Source of the DNA: an uncultured Curvibacter sp.
Lineage (GTDB): Bacteria > Pseudomonadota > Gammaproteobacteria > Burkholderiales > Burkholderiaceae_C
Assembly (NCBI GenBank): GCA_903828535.1
Contig: CAIKMN010000015.1
Span: forward strand, 1-55,278
Length of the DNA: 55,278 bases
Direction: 5' to 3'
Both the position numbers and the translations under genes were made by a program. Numbering within the stretch: the stretch's first letter is position 1; each line of letters starts with the position of its first letter. The notes beneath the pieces are model-generated. The model was not told the origin of the DNA, made no database searches, and saw only the letters and a program-made list of their open reading frames with translations. Positions 35,305 to 43,615 of the stretch are shown here, piece after piece.

Positions 35305-36410
35305 ACCCCTCTTCCACACGGCGTCAATACCTTCGTTCCAGCCTTGGCCTGGGTTTGGCGATGCTGACCGCCAGCGGCTTGGCACACGCTGCTGAAAAAA
35401 ATGGTTCTTCAAAGTCGCCTTCTTCAAAGCCAGTGATTTGGCGAGAAAAAATGCTTCAAGGCTTTGGCACCACGCTTTGGCTGCGGGCCGGTCATGCAGA
35501 CGAGGGCGTGTTGGACTTGGCCCTGAGCGAAGCCGTTCAAGCCATTCGGCAGGTGGAGCAACGGATGAGTTTGTTTGACGAAAACAGTGCGTTAAGCCAA
35601 CTCAATCGGCAAGGTTTTTTGCGGAACCCGGACCCCGATTTGTTGAAAATTTTGACCCTGTCTCAAACCATTGCTCAAAAAAGCGGCGGCGCTTTTGACG
35701 TCACCATGCAGCCGATTTGGCTGGCTTGGACGGCCTGGCTGAATGGCCAAGGGATTGAAGCGTTCGATCAAAAATGGGATCAAAAACCCAATCAAAAAAC
35801 CGCACCTTCATCCCCCCATTCACCGCCCTTCAGTTCAAGCCTGCCCAAAGACCTGCGCGCGCGTCTGGCCGCGGCTTGCCAAAAGGTGGGCTGGCAAGGC
35901 TTGTCGATTGCCCCCGACCACATTCGATTGCGTGCCGGCATGGCGGTGTCGTTGAATGGCATTGCCCAAGGGTTTGCCTCGGACGCTGCCAAAGCAGCAC
36001 TGCAACGCCGGGGCATCCAACAGGCCTTGCTCGATGTGGGTGAAACCACGCTGCTGGGCGAGAGCGCAAACGGCCCTTGGAGGCTGGGCATAGAGTCGGT
36101 TCGGGGTCATGAACCCGCCCCCGTTTGGGTCAGCGATGGCCGCGCCATCGCCACTTCGTCAGAAGCGCACACAGCATTCAGCGCAGACCGCCGGTTTCAC
36201 CACATTGTGAATCCCCACACGGGGCTCTCGCCGACTCATTGGGCCAGCGTCAGCGTGATCGCGCCCAGTTGCACTTTGGCCGATGGCTTGACCAAGGTTT
36301 TTTTCATGGCCCCCCCAGAAAAGATCAAAGCACTCGTCGACTATTGGGGCGTGGACGTCGTGCTTCAAGACAAGACGGGGCGTTGGCAATCCACTGTAAA
36401 GGCTGCATGA
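35301..36410 (+). CDS. apbE: FAD:protein FMN transferase (ApbE/NosX-like)
   Basis: Periplasmic Mg-dependent flavin transferase that links FMN to a threonine of target proteins. It has 369 residues. The N-terminus has a Tat-like signal (STRRQYLRSSLGLGLA, ending LAHA). Family stretches: VEQRMSLFDENSALSQLN, SGGAFDVTMQPIWLAW, VSLNGIAQGFASDAA, ALLDVGETTLLGE, and IVNPHTGLSP. A ~30-residue hydrophilic insert lies near 153-180. ATG overlaps the NosR-like stop by 4 bp, so the NosR-like protein is its likely target. In nos clusters the corresponding gene is nosX. Confidence 0.92.
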   Translation: MNPSSTRRQYLRSSLGLGLAMLTASGLAHAAEKNGSSKSPSSKPVIWREKMLQGFGTTLWLRAGHADEGVLDLALSEAVQAIRQVEQRMSLFDENSALSQLNRQGFLRNPDPDLLKILTLSQTIAQKSGGAFDVTMQPIWLAWTAWLNGQGIEAFDQKWDQKPNQKTAPSSPHSPPFSSSLPKDLRARLAAACQKVGWQGLSIAPDHIRLRAGMAVSLNGIAQGFASDAAKAALQRRGIQQALLDVGETTLLGESANGPWRLGIESVRGHEPAPVWVSDGRAIATSSEAHTAFSADRRFHHIVNPHTGLSPTHWASVSVIAPSCTLADGLTKVFFMAPPEKIKALVDYWGVDVVLQDKTGRWQSTVKAA

Positions 36411-36455
36411 GGCAGCCCCGGCGCGGCTCCATGGCGTCTTGATGTGAGTGCGGGT

Positions 36456-37205
36456 TTAAAGACTCAGGAACCCCGCCAACTCAGGGCTGTTCGCCACTTC
36501 TTGGGCAGGGCCACTCAAAACCACTTGGCCTTTTTGTAAGACCACGGCGCAGTCAGCGTGATGCAGCACTTTTTTGTAGTCGCGGTCGACGATGAGCGTG
36601 GCGATCCCACTGGCGCGAATTTCGCCAATCACGCGCCAAATTTCGGCCACTATCAAAGGGGCTAGGCCTTCCGTGGCTTCATCTAAGATGAGCAGGCCTG
36701 GGTGGGTCATGAGGGCGCGGCCAATCGACAGCATTTGTTGTTCACCGCCCGACAACTGACCGCCCAAGTGTTGGATGCGCTCTTGCAATCTGGGGAAGGT
36801 GGCCATGACCCGGTCGAAAGTCCAATCCTGTTGGCCATCGCGGTGTTGGTTCAGACTCGGTTTGGCCGCCATGACCAAATTTTCGCGCACCGTCAGGTTC
36901 GGGAAAACGCCGCGACCCTCGGGCACGTAGGCCACGCCAGCGCGGGCGACTTCATGGGGCTTGGCGTGAGAGAGATCGTGGCCAAAAAAAACAATCTGGC
37001 CTTCTCGCTCGCTCACATGGCCGATCAGGGTGCGGATCAAGGTGCTTTTGCCCATGCCATTGCGCCCCAAAAGACCCAAGGTTTGGCCTCGTCCCAGTTG
37101 CACATTGACACCGTGAAGCACATGGCTGGAGCCGTACCAAGCATGCAGATTTTTGGCGTCAAGAATGGCTTCTGTGGGCAGCGGTGTCGTCATTATTAAG
37201 GGCAT
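36456..37205 (-). CDS. Branched-chain-type ABC transporter ATPase (LivF-like)
   Basis: Second ATPase of a HAAT-family importer. It has 249 residues. Walker A GRNGMGKST is at 47-55, the signature is LSGGEQQMLSIGRAL, and Walker B is LLILDEATEGLAP, the LivF-type EATEG form. It is the last gene of the nine-gene box transport arm; its ATG overlaps the LivG stop by 1 bp (TAATG). Residue 5 (Met) is an alternative start. The substrate is inferred from context to be benzoate or a related aromatic acid. Confidence 0.9.
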   Translation of the reverse strand: MPLIMTTPLPTEAILDAKNLHAWYGSSHVLHGVNVQLGRGQTLGLLGRNGMGKSTLIRTLIGHVSEREGQIVFFGHDLSHAKPHEVARAGVAYVPEGRGVFPNLTVRENLVMAAKPSLNQHRDGQQDWTFDRVMATFPRLQERIQHLGGQLSGGEQQMLSIGRALMTHPGLLILDEATEGLAPLIVAEIWRVIGEIRASGIATLIVDRDYKKVLHHADCAVVLQKGQVVLSGPAQEVANSPELAGFLSL

Positions 37206-37990
37206 TATGAAGCGGTTGCAGCGTGTTCACCCTCACCTAAATAGGCGGTTTGAACAGCGGGGTTTTGGCGTATGGCCTCGGGGACATCACTGGCAATGAC
37301 TTGACCGTTGACCATGACCGTGACCCGGTCAGCGATGCGGAACACGGCATCCATGTCGTGTTCAACCAACAAAATCGCATGCTCCCTTTTGAGTTGGGTG
37401 AGCAGAGTCAACATGCGCTCGGTTTCTTCGGCGCCCATGCCGGCCAAGGGCTCGTCCAGCAACAAGACTTGAGGTTTTGTGGCCAAACACATGGCGATTT
37501 CGAGTTGCCTTTTTTGGCCATGCGACAGCAGTCCGGCTGGCCAATCTTGCCATTCCGTCAAACCGCAGCGCGCCATGACTTCTTGCGCTTTCGCCCGACT
37601 CTGCAAAGCGCTTTCAGCAGGGCGCCACCACAACCATGGTTTTTGGTCATGGGCTTGCGCGGCCAAGCGGCAGTTCTCATAAACACTGAACGGGGGATAG
37701 ATGTTGTTGCGCTGGTAGCTGCGCCCCAGCCCCGCACGGGCACGTTGGTCTTGCGGCCATTGGGTCACGTCTTGGCCGAGCAATTCGACCCGTCCTTCAG
37801 AGGGCGGGAACTCACCCGACAAGATGTTGATCAAGGTGGATTTGCCAGCGCCATTGGTGCCAATGACGGCGTGGAGGCTACCGGCTTTCAAGTCGATGGA
37901 AACTTGGTTCAAGGCCACCAAGCCGCCCCAACGGCGGGTGATTTGATGACCGCGCATCAGCACGGTGGCGTCGTTCTCAAGGGGCTGCAT
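37205..37990 (-). CDS. Branched-chain-type ABC transporter ATPase (LivG-like)
   Basis: First ATPase of the importer. It has 261 residues. Walker A GTNGAGKST is at 44-52, the signature is LSHGQKRQLEIAM, and Walker B is VLLLDEPLAGMGAEE, typical of LivG with its PLAGM sequence. It overlaps the LivM gene by 14 bp and the LivF gene by 1 bp, so the three are clearly coupled. Confidence 0.91.
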   Translation of the reverse strand: MQPLENDATVLMRGHQITRRWGGLVALNQVSIDLKAGSLHAVIGTNGAGKSTLINILSGEFPPSEGRVELLGQDVTQWPQDQRARAGLGRSYQRNNIYPPFSVYENCRLAAQAHDQKPWLWWRPAESALQSRAKAQEVMARCGLTEWQDWPAGLLSHGQKRQLEIAMCLATKPQVLLLDEPLAGMGAEETERMLTLLTQLKREHAILLVEHDMDAVFRIADRVTVMVNGQVIASDVPEAIRQNPAVQTAYLGEGEHAATAS

Positions 37991-38966
37991 GGGCCTTGCC
38001 TTTCAAGCGAATTTTGATTTGCTCAGGAACGCCCACCAAGCCGCGCGGCAAGAGCATCACGCTGAGCATGATGGTCAAACCCAGCCCCAAGTGCCAGTGT
38101 TTGGCCATGTTGCCGAAAATCGATTCGGATTTAAAAAACTCTTGCAACAAGGCAAAAACAAACGCGCCGATCAAGGCACCCCGGAGTTGGCCGATGCCGC
38201 CCAAAATCACCATGATCAGCACCGCGCCTGAAAGGTGCCAGCTCAACATTTCCGGGTTCACATAACCGTCTTTGACGGCGAACAAGAAGCCAGCCAAGCC
38301 CGCAATTGCACCCGACAAAGTAAAGGCAGCGAGTTGATAAGGGTAGATCGAAAAACCCGTGGCGCGCATGCGCTGGGCATTCACCCGAATGCCCGCCAAT
38401 GCCCGCCCGAATCGAGAACGGTTGAGCAAGGCCAGAACGATAAAAACGGCGACCAAGCAAGCCCAAGTGAAGCCATAGAGCGCGTAGGGTTTGTCCAAAT
38501 CCAACCACGGTTTGAAAACAGGTTTAAACAACAAATAAATGCCATCACTGCCGCCGCCAAGGGGGGTGTCGTGCACCACGTAATAGGCCATTTGTGCAAA
38601 CGCCAGCGTGACCATGATGAAGTAAACCCCACTGGTTCTGAGCGACAGCGCACCCATCACCAAAGCAGCGGCTGCAGCCAAAGCCACACAGGCGGGCAAC
38701 AACCAGGCGATCGAGGCGGAGTCGCTTTCAGGCGAGAACCAGACGGTGGCGTAGGCGCCGAGGCCAAAAAACGCGGCTTGCCCAAAGCACACCAAGCCGA
38801 CCGAGCCCACCAGCAATTCAAGGCTCAGGGCGAACAGGGCATAGACCATGATTTTGGTGACAAAGTCCAGCCCATAAGCACTGGCAAAAGTGGGGAACAA
38901 CGCCAACAACATGAAGGCGAAGATCACAAAAAGTTTCGAAGAAGTGGTGGGCATAAAAGAGGGCAC
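37977..38966 (-). CDS. Branched-chain-type ABC transporter permease (LivM-like)
   Basis: Inner membrane permease of 329 residues with about eight to ten hydrophobic segments. LivM-typical stretches: LELLVGSVGLVCFGQAAFFGLGAYATV, GRALAGIRVNAQRMRATGFSIYPYQLAAF, and GAVLIMVILGGIGQLRGALIGAFVF. It lies 7 bp after the LivH gene. Confidence 0.92.
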   Translation of the reverse strand: MPSFMPTTSSKLFVIFAFMLLALFPTFASAYGLDFVTKIMVYALFALSLELLVGSVGLVCFGQAAFFGLGAYATVWFSPESDSASIAWLLPACVALAAAAALVMGALSLRTSGVYFIMVTLAFAQMAYYVVHDTPLGGGSDGIYLLFKPVFKPWLDLDKPYALYGFTWACLVAVFIVLALLNRSRFGRALAGIRVNAQRMRATGFSIYPYQLAAFTLSGAIAGLAGFLFAVKDGYVNPEMLSWHLSGAVLIMVILGGIGQLRGALIGAFVFALLQEFFKSESIFGNMAKHWHLGLGLTIMLSVMLLPRGLVGVPEQIKIRLKGKAHAAP

Positions 38967-38973
38967 TCAGGGT

Positions 38974-39855
38974 TCAACCGGCCTTGAAAAGCCCGCTGGG
39001 CTTCCACAACAAAATCAGGGCCATCAGCACATACACCAAGACGCCGGCGGCTTGGGGCAGTAGAACTTTGCCAAAGGTGTCCACCACGCCAATCAACAGG
39101 GCAGCCATCAATGCGCCGCGGATGGAGCCAATGCCCCCAATCACCACGACCACAAAGCAGATGATGAGCACGGTGTCGCCCATGCCAGGGTAGACCGAAG
39201 AAACGGGTGCGGCCAACATGCCGGCAAAGACGGCGATCGCCAAGCCAGCCGAAAAGACGACGCGGTTCAAAAATTGGATGTCGATGCCCAAAGACTGCAC
39301 CATTTCTCGATTGGTGCTGCCGGCGCGGATCATCATGCCGAGGCGGGTGGACTTGAACACCCAATACATCCCCATTGCCAATAACAAGCAAGCCCCCGAT
39401 ATGAAAAGACGATAGACCGGGTAGGTCATCATCTCGCCCAAAGGCAGGCTGCCCGCTAGGCCAGCGGGGATGTCAACGCTGTGAACATCGTCGCCCACCA
39501 ACAGGCTGCGGACCTCTTCAAAGACCAAGATGAGACCGTAAGTCATGAGCACTTGTTGCAGGTGTTCTCGCTGGTACAAGAAGCTGAAGAATGCCCACTC
39601 CAACACGTATCCCAACAACACGGCCAACCCGACGCCCACCAACAAGGTGGCAAAGAATCCGCCGCCAAACGTGTTGGCAACAAGAGGGGCCAGGGCATAG
39701 GCCATGTAGGCGCCGAGCATGTAAAAACTGCCATGCGCCAAGTTGATGACGCCCATGATGCCGAAGATCAGGGTCAGGCCCGACGCGATCAGAAACAGCA
39801 GCAAGCCGTACTGAACCGCGTTCAAGCACTGAATTAAAAAGGTCGATGCGTCCAT
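38974..39855 (-). CDS. Branched-chain-type ABC transporter permease (LivH-like)
   Basis: Inner membrane permease of 293 residues. LivH-typical stretches: GLTLIFGIMGVINLAHGSFYMLGAYMAY near the N-terminus, RAGSTNREMVQSLGIDIQFLNRVVFSAG, and VVVVIGGIGSIRGALMAALLIG. Its ATG follows the substrate-binding protein stop directly, with no gap. Confidence 0.92.
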   Translation of the reverse strand: MDASTFLIQCLNAVQYGLLLFLIASGLTLIFGIMGVINLAHGSFYMLGAYMAYALAPLVANTFGGGFFATLLVGVGLAVLLGYVLEWAFFSFLYQREHLQQVLMTYGLILVFEEVRSLLVGDDVHSVDIPAGLAGSLPLGEMMTYPVYRLFISGACLLLAMGMYWVFKSTRLGMMIRAGSTNREMVQSLGIDIQFLNRVVFSAGLAIAVFAGMLAAPVSSVYPGMGDTVLIICFVVVVIGGIGSIRGALMAALLIGVVDTFGKVLLPQAAGVLVYVLMALILLWKPSGLFKAG

Positions 39856-41043
39856 TTACATCTTGCAGCCGCGAGCGGGGTCGTTCAAGGCCTTGGTCGC
39901 GATACCAACCATTTTGTTTTCCTTGGCTTCCACTTGGCGCAGGTAAATGTCTTGGACGGGGTTGTGCGCTTTTGACAAAGTGAAGGCACCACGGGGACTG
40001 TCAATTTTGGCGGCTTCAACGGCGGCTGCGAATTCGGCTTTTTTGCCGACGTCGCCGTTGGTGGCCTTCAGGCCAATCGCCAAAATTTGCGCGGCGTCAT
40101 AGCCTTGCACGGCATACACATCGGGCTGGAGCTTGAAGGTTTTGGCGTAGTTCAAGCGGAAGCTCTTGTCTTTAGGCACGTTCAAGCTGTCGGCATAGTG
40201 CAGGGTGGTGAACAAACCTTCAGCAGCATCGCCTTGGGCGTCCAAGGTGCCATCGGTCAAGAAGCCCGAGCCATATAAAGGGATGGATTTTTTCAGGCCG
40301 GCAGCGGCATAGTCTTTGACAAATTTAACCGCGCCGCCACCGGCAAAAAAGGTGAACACGGCGTCGGGCTTGGTCGCGGCAATGTCGGTCAGCAGGGCTT
40401 GGAATTCAACGTTGGGGAAGGGCAAGTTGAGTTCCTTCACCACGGTGCCGCCGCCTTTTTCAAAAGCCTCTTTGAAGCCACGAACGGCCTCGTCGCCAGC
40501 GGCGTATTTCCACGTGATGGTGGCCACCCGCTTGACGCCCTTCTTGGCCAGCACTTCGCCCATGGCGTAGCCCGGTTGCCAGTTGCTGAACGAGCTGCGG
40601 AAGATGTTGGGTGCGCACATGGCACCGGTCACCGCATCGGCACCGGCATTCGGAACGATCAACAAAGTATTGGTTTCTTTGGCCACCTTGGCCATGGCCA
40701 TGGCTACACCGGAGTGAACGGTGCCGACCAACACATCGACGTTGTCGCGCTTGACCAACTTGTTCACGTTGTCGGTGGCTTTGGACGGATCGGACTCATC
40801 GTCCACTTTGACAAACTCCACTTCGCGACCCGACAGCTTGCCACCTTGTTCGGTGACATAGAGCCTGAAGCCATTTTCGATGGCATTGCCCAAAGCGGCG
40901 TAAGTGCCGGTGTAAGGCAACATCAAGCCTACTTTGAGCTTGGCATTGGCTTGCGCATGGGCGGCGCTCATTGGGGCCAACAGGCCGCCTGCGGCCAAGA
41001 CTGAGGCACCAAGGGCCAAAGCAGTTCGACGAAATTTATCCAT
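39856..41043 (-). CDS. ABC transporter substrate-binding protein (probable aromatic acid)
   Basis: Periplasmic receptor of the importer. It has 395 residues with a signal peptide ending near Ala30 (PMSAAHA), then KLKVGLMLPYTGTYAALG and DNVNKLVKRDNVDVLVGTVHSGVAMAM, typical of the type I periplasmic-binding fold (Peripla_BP_6). Position between benzoate-CoA ligase/hydrolase and the permeases points to benzoate or a similar aromatic acid; that is inference. Its start overlaps the hydrolase 3' end by 8 bp, with TGGAGACAAACC just before the ATG. Confidence 0.88.
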   Translation of the reverse strand: MDKFRRTALALGASVLAAGGLLAPMSAAHAQANAKLKVGLMLPYTGTYAALGNAIENGFRLYVTEQGGKLSGREVEFVKVDDESDPSKATDNVNKLVKRDNVDVLVGTVHSGVAMAMAKVAKETNTLLIVPNAGADAVTGAMCAPNIFRSSFSNWQPGYAMGEVLAKKGVKRVATITWKYAAGDEAVRGFKEAFEKGGGTVVKELNLPFPNVEFQALLTDIAATKPDAVFTFFAGGGAVKFVKDYAAAGLKKSIPLYGSGFLTDGTLDAQGDAAEGLFTTLHYADSLNVPKDKSFRLNYAKTFKLQPDVYAVQGYDAAQILAIGLKATNGDVGKKAEFAAAVEAAKIDSPRGAFTLSKAHNPVQDIYLRQVEAKENKMVGIATKALNDPARGCKM

Positions 41044-41905
41044 GGTTTGTCTCCAATAAGGGGGGTTGATGTTGCTGAAAAAAAGACTTAACTAACTGAA
41101 TCAGAACTTGGGGTTGGTCTTTGTGCGGCGAATGACCACAGTCGTCCAAGGCTCGCCACTCACAGGATGGCAGTATCTTCGAAATTTCTTGAATTTGAGC
41201 CAAAGTCCCATACTCGTCATCCCTTCCTTGAACGGCCAAAATAGGGCACCGAATGGCCGTCAGATCTGGGGTGATGCACCAATTTCTGAATTCGGGATGC
41301 AGCCAAATGGTGTTCCAACCCCAAAAGGCGGAGTCGACGTCGGCGTGGTAACGAGACAGGCGCTGACGCATGCCAGTGGCCGGGTCTGCGTAGGCCGTCC
41401 TGGCCTTTTCAATGCTGTTGACGCTGATGTCTTCGACAAAAAGATGCGGGGCCAACACAATCAGGCCTTTCAGCGCAGGCAGATGCGCAGCGGCCAGCAA
41501 GGCGATTGAGCCGCCGTCGCTGTGGCCAAAGAGCCAAACCGGCGTTTGACTCAAGTCGATGCCCAAGGTTTCTAAAAGCAAAGGCAGCACTTGTTGGGCT
41601 TGCCGGTGCATGAAATTGGGGCCCCAATGCTCGTCGGGCGCACGAGGCGTCGATTGACCATAGCCGGGCCGCGAGTAAATCAATCCGCGACAACCCAACT
41701 CGGCGCACAAGATTTTAGGAAAGTCCCGCCACATCGACACAGAGCCCAAGCCCTCGTGCAAAAAAACCATCAGCGGGGTCGTCGGCTGATCTCCCTTTTC
41801 CGGGACGCTCTCGGGCCCGCACCACGCGTACTCAATTTGCAAGGCGTGCGCTCGGCTTGTGTCTGGAGGACACACAACCGGCAGCGTGAGCAATTGAGTT
41901 TCCAT
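41036..41905 (-). CDS. Alpha/beta hydrolase of the box cluster
   Basis: 289-residue alpha/beta hydrolase. Oxyanion region VFLHEGLGSVSMWRDFP, nucleophile elbow GHSDGG (Ser129 within residues 127-132), acid in VQGRDDEYGT and general base in DDCGHSPHKDQP complete a catalytic triad. No signal peptide, so it is cytoplasmic. It sits between benzoate-CoA ligase and the importer genes. Possible roles are cleavage of an aromatic ester or lactone, or hydrolysis of a dead-end CoA thioester; the sequence does not decide. Confidence 0.82.
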   Translation of the reverse strand: METQLLTLPVVCPPDTSRAHALQIEYAWCGPESVPEKGDQPTTPLMVFLHEGLGSVSMWRDFPKILCAELGCRGLIYSRPGYGQSTPRAPDEHWGPNFMHRQAQQVLPLLLETLGIDLSQTPVWLFGHSDGGSIALLAAAHLPALKGLIVLAPHLFVEDISVNSIEKARTAYADPATGMRQRLSRYHADVDSAFWGWNTIWLHPEFRNWCITPDLTAIRCPILAVQGRDDEYGTLAQIQEISKILPSCEWRALDDCGHSPHKDQPQVLIQLVKSFFQQHQPPLLETNHG

Positions 41906-41973
41906 GGGCCGAGTGGATGTGGGCGGGATATGGGCGGGATATGGGCTTGAAGCCGTTTGACGCCGCTTTGAAA

Positions 41974-43566
41974 TTAAGCCGCTTTATCAGTTTCTTGAGC
42001 CCGCAGTTTGAAGCGCTGGATTTTGCCGGTGGCGGTTTTGGGTAACTCTTTTACAAACTCAATTTGGCGGGGGTATTTGTAAGGCGCCAACTTGTCTTTG
42101 ACAAAGGCTTTCAGCGCCTCCGCGCTCACTTCGGCGTGGTCCTTCAGCACCACAAAGGCCTTGGTTTTGGTCAAGCCTTCGGCATCGGGTACCCCAATCA
42201 CGGCGGCTTCTAATACGGCGGGGTGCTGCACCAAAGTCGCTTCGACTTCGAAAGGCGAAACATAGATGCCGCTGACTTTCAGCATGTCGTCACTGCGTCC
42301 GCCGTAGGTGTAAGTGCCGTCAGCGTTGCGCATATATTTATCGCCGCTTTTGGTCCAACCGCCTTGAAAAGTGTCGCGGGTTTTTTCACGGTTGGCCCAA
42401 TACATCATGGCCGCAGACGGGCCTTGTATGTACAAATCCCCCGGCTCACCATCGGGCACGGCTTGACCGTCGTCCCCTCGGAGTTCCACCACATAACCGG
42501 GTACGGGCCAGCCCGTGGTGCCGTAGCGAACTTTTTCGGGCGTGTTCGACAAAAAGATGTGCAGCATTTCAGTGGAGCCAATGCCGTCAACAATGTCCAC
42601 ACCAAAGTGACGCTGGAACCGCTCGCCCAGTTCGGCCGGCAAGGCCTCGCCAGCGGAAGACACCAAACGCAATGCCACTTGCTCGCGTGCTGGCAAATGG
42701 GGGTGGGCCAACATGCCAGCAAACCCCGTGGGGGCGCCGAAAAAGACCGTGGGTTTCTGGCCAACCACCTCACCCAACCAACGTTTGAAGGTGGCGTCCG
42801 GCGTGGGGCGCTCGGCCATCAACAAGGTGGTCGCGCCCACGCTCATTGGGAAGGTCAGGCCGTTGCCCAGACCGTAGGCAAAGAACAATTTGGCGGCTGA
42901 AAAACAGACGTCTTGTTCTTTGAGTTTCAGAACGCGTTTGCCGTACAACTCACAGGTCCAATAGGGATTGGCGTGAGAATGCACCGTGCCTTTGGGGCGG
43001 CCTGTGGAGCCTGATGAATAAAGCCAAAAGCCGGGGTCGTCACCGCTGGTGTTGGCCGCTTGCGTCAAGGGCGGTTGCGCTTGCAAAAAGGCCTCGAACT
43101 CGACTTCTGCGGGGTGCAATGGCGCGTTGGGGCGCGACACAATCACCTTGTGAACCTCGTGATCCGACTTCACCAAGGCCGCGGTCAAGGTGGGCAACAA
43201 AGCGCCTGAAACCAGCACCGCTTGCGCGCGTGAATGTTCCAACATGAAGGCGTAATCGTCGGCAGTTAGCAAAGTGTTGATGGCGACTGGCACCACACCT
43301 GCATACATGGCGCCGAGGTAGCTCACGGGCCAGTCGTTGCAGTCGTGCATCAGCAGCAACACGCGTTCTTCGCGGTGCAAGCCCAGGCCGCGCAAGCCGG
43401 CGGCCAGTCGGCGCACACGCTCGTCTAACTGCCCGAAGCTGAGGCTGCCTTGGTCATCGATGAAGGCGGTTTTGTCGGCTCGGTCGCCGTTGACCTTCAA
43501 TAAATGCGCTGCAAAGTTGAAGGGGGTTGGCAAGGCCAACTCGGCCATGAGGTCGTCTTGAGGCAT
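41974..43566 (-). CDS. Benzoate-CoA ligase
   Basis: AMP-forming ligase activating benzoate to benzoyl-CoA, the entry step of the box pathway. It has 530 residues. Adenylation motifs: WLYSSGSTGRPKGTVHSHANPYW, DGIGSTEMLHIFLSN, TKSGDKYMRNADGTYTYGGRSDDMLKVSGIYVSPFEVE, and the catalytic lysine in KTATGKIQRFKLR. The HIFLSN and KVSGIYVSP wording is typical of the benzoate-CoA ligase family rather than acetyl- or fatty acyl-CoA ligases. It lies 49 bp after boxD. Confidence 0.92.
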   Translation of the reverse strand: MPQDDLMAELALPTPFNFAAHLLKVNGDRADKTAFIDDQGSLSFGQLDERVRRLAAGLRGLGLHREERVLLLMHDCNDWPVSYLGAMYAGVVPVAINTLLTADDYAFMLEHSRAQAVLVSGALLPTLTAALVKSDHEVHKVIVSRPNAPLHPAEVEFEAFLQAQPPLTQAANTSGDDPGFWLYSSGSTGRPKGTVHSHANPYWTCELYGKRVLKLKEQDVCFSAAKLFFAYGLGNGLTFPMSVGATTLLMAERPTPDATFKRWLGEVVGQKPTVFFGAPTGFAGMLAHPHLPAREQVALRLVSSAGEALPAELGERFQRHFGVDIVDGIGSTEMLHIFLSNTPEKVRYGTTGWPVPGYVVELRGDDGQAVPDGEPGDLYIQGPSAAMMYWANREKTRDTFQGGWTKSGDKYMRNADGTYTYGGRSDDMLKVSGIYVSPFEVEATLVQHPAVLEAAVIGVPDAEGLTKTKAFVVLKDHAEVSAEALKAFVKDKLAPYKYPRQIEFVKELPKTATGKIQRFKLRAQETDKAA

Positions 43567-43615
43567 GGTGTTCCCTGTTTTCAGTTAGGGGGCTGAAACG
43601 CGTTTTAAGCCCGGT

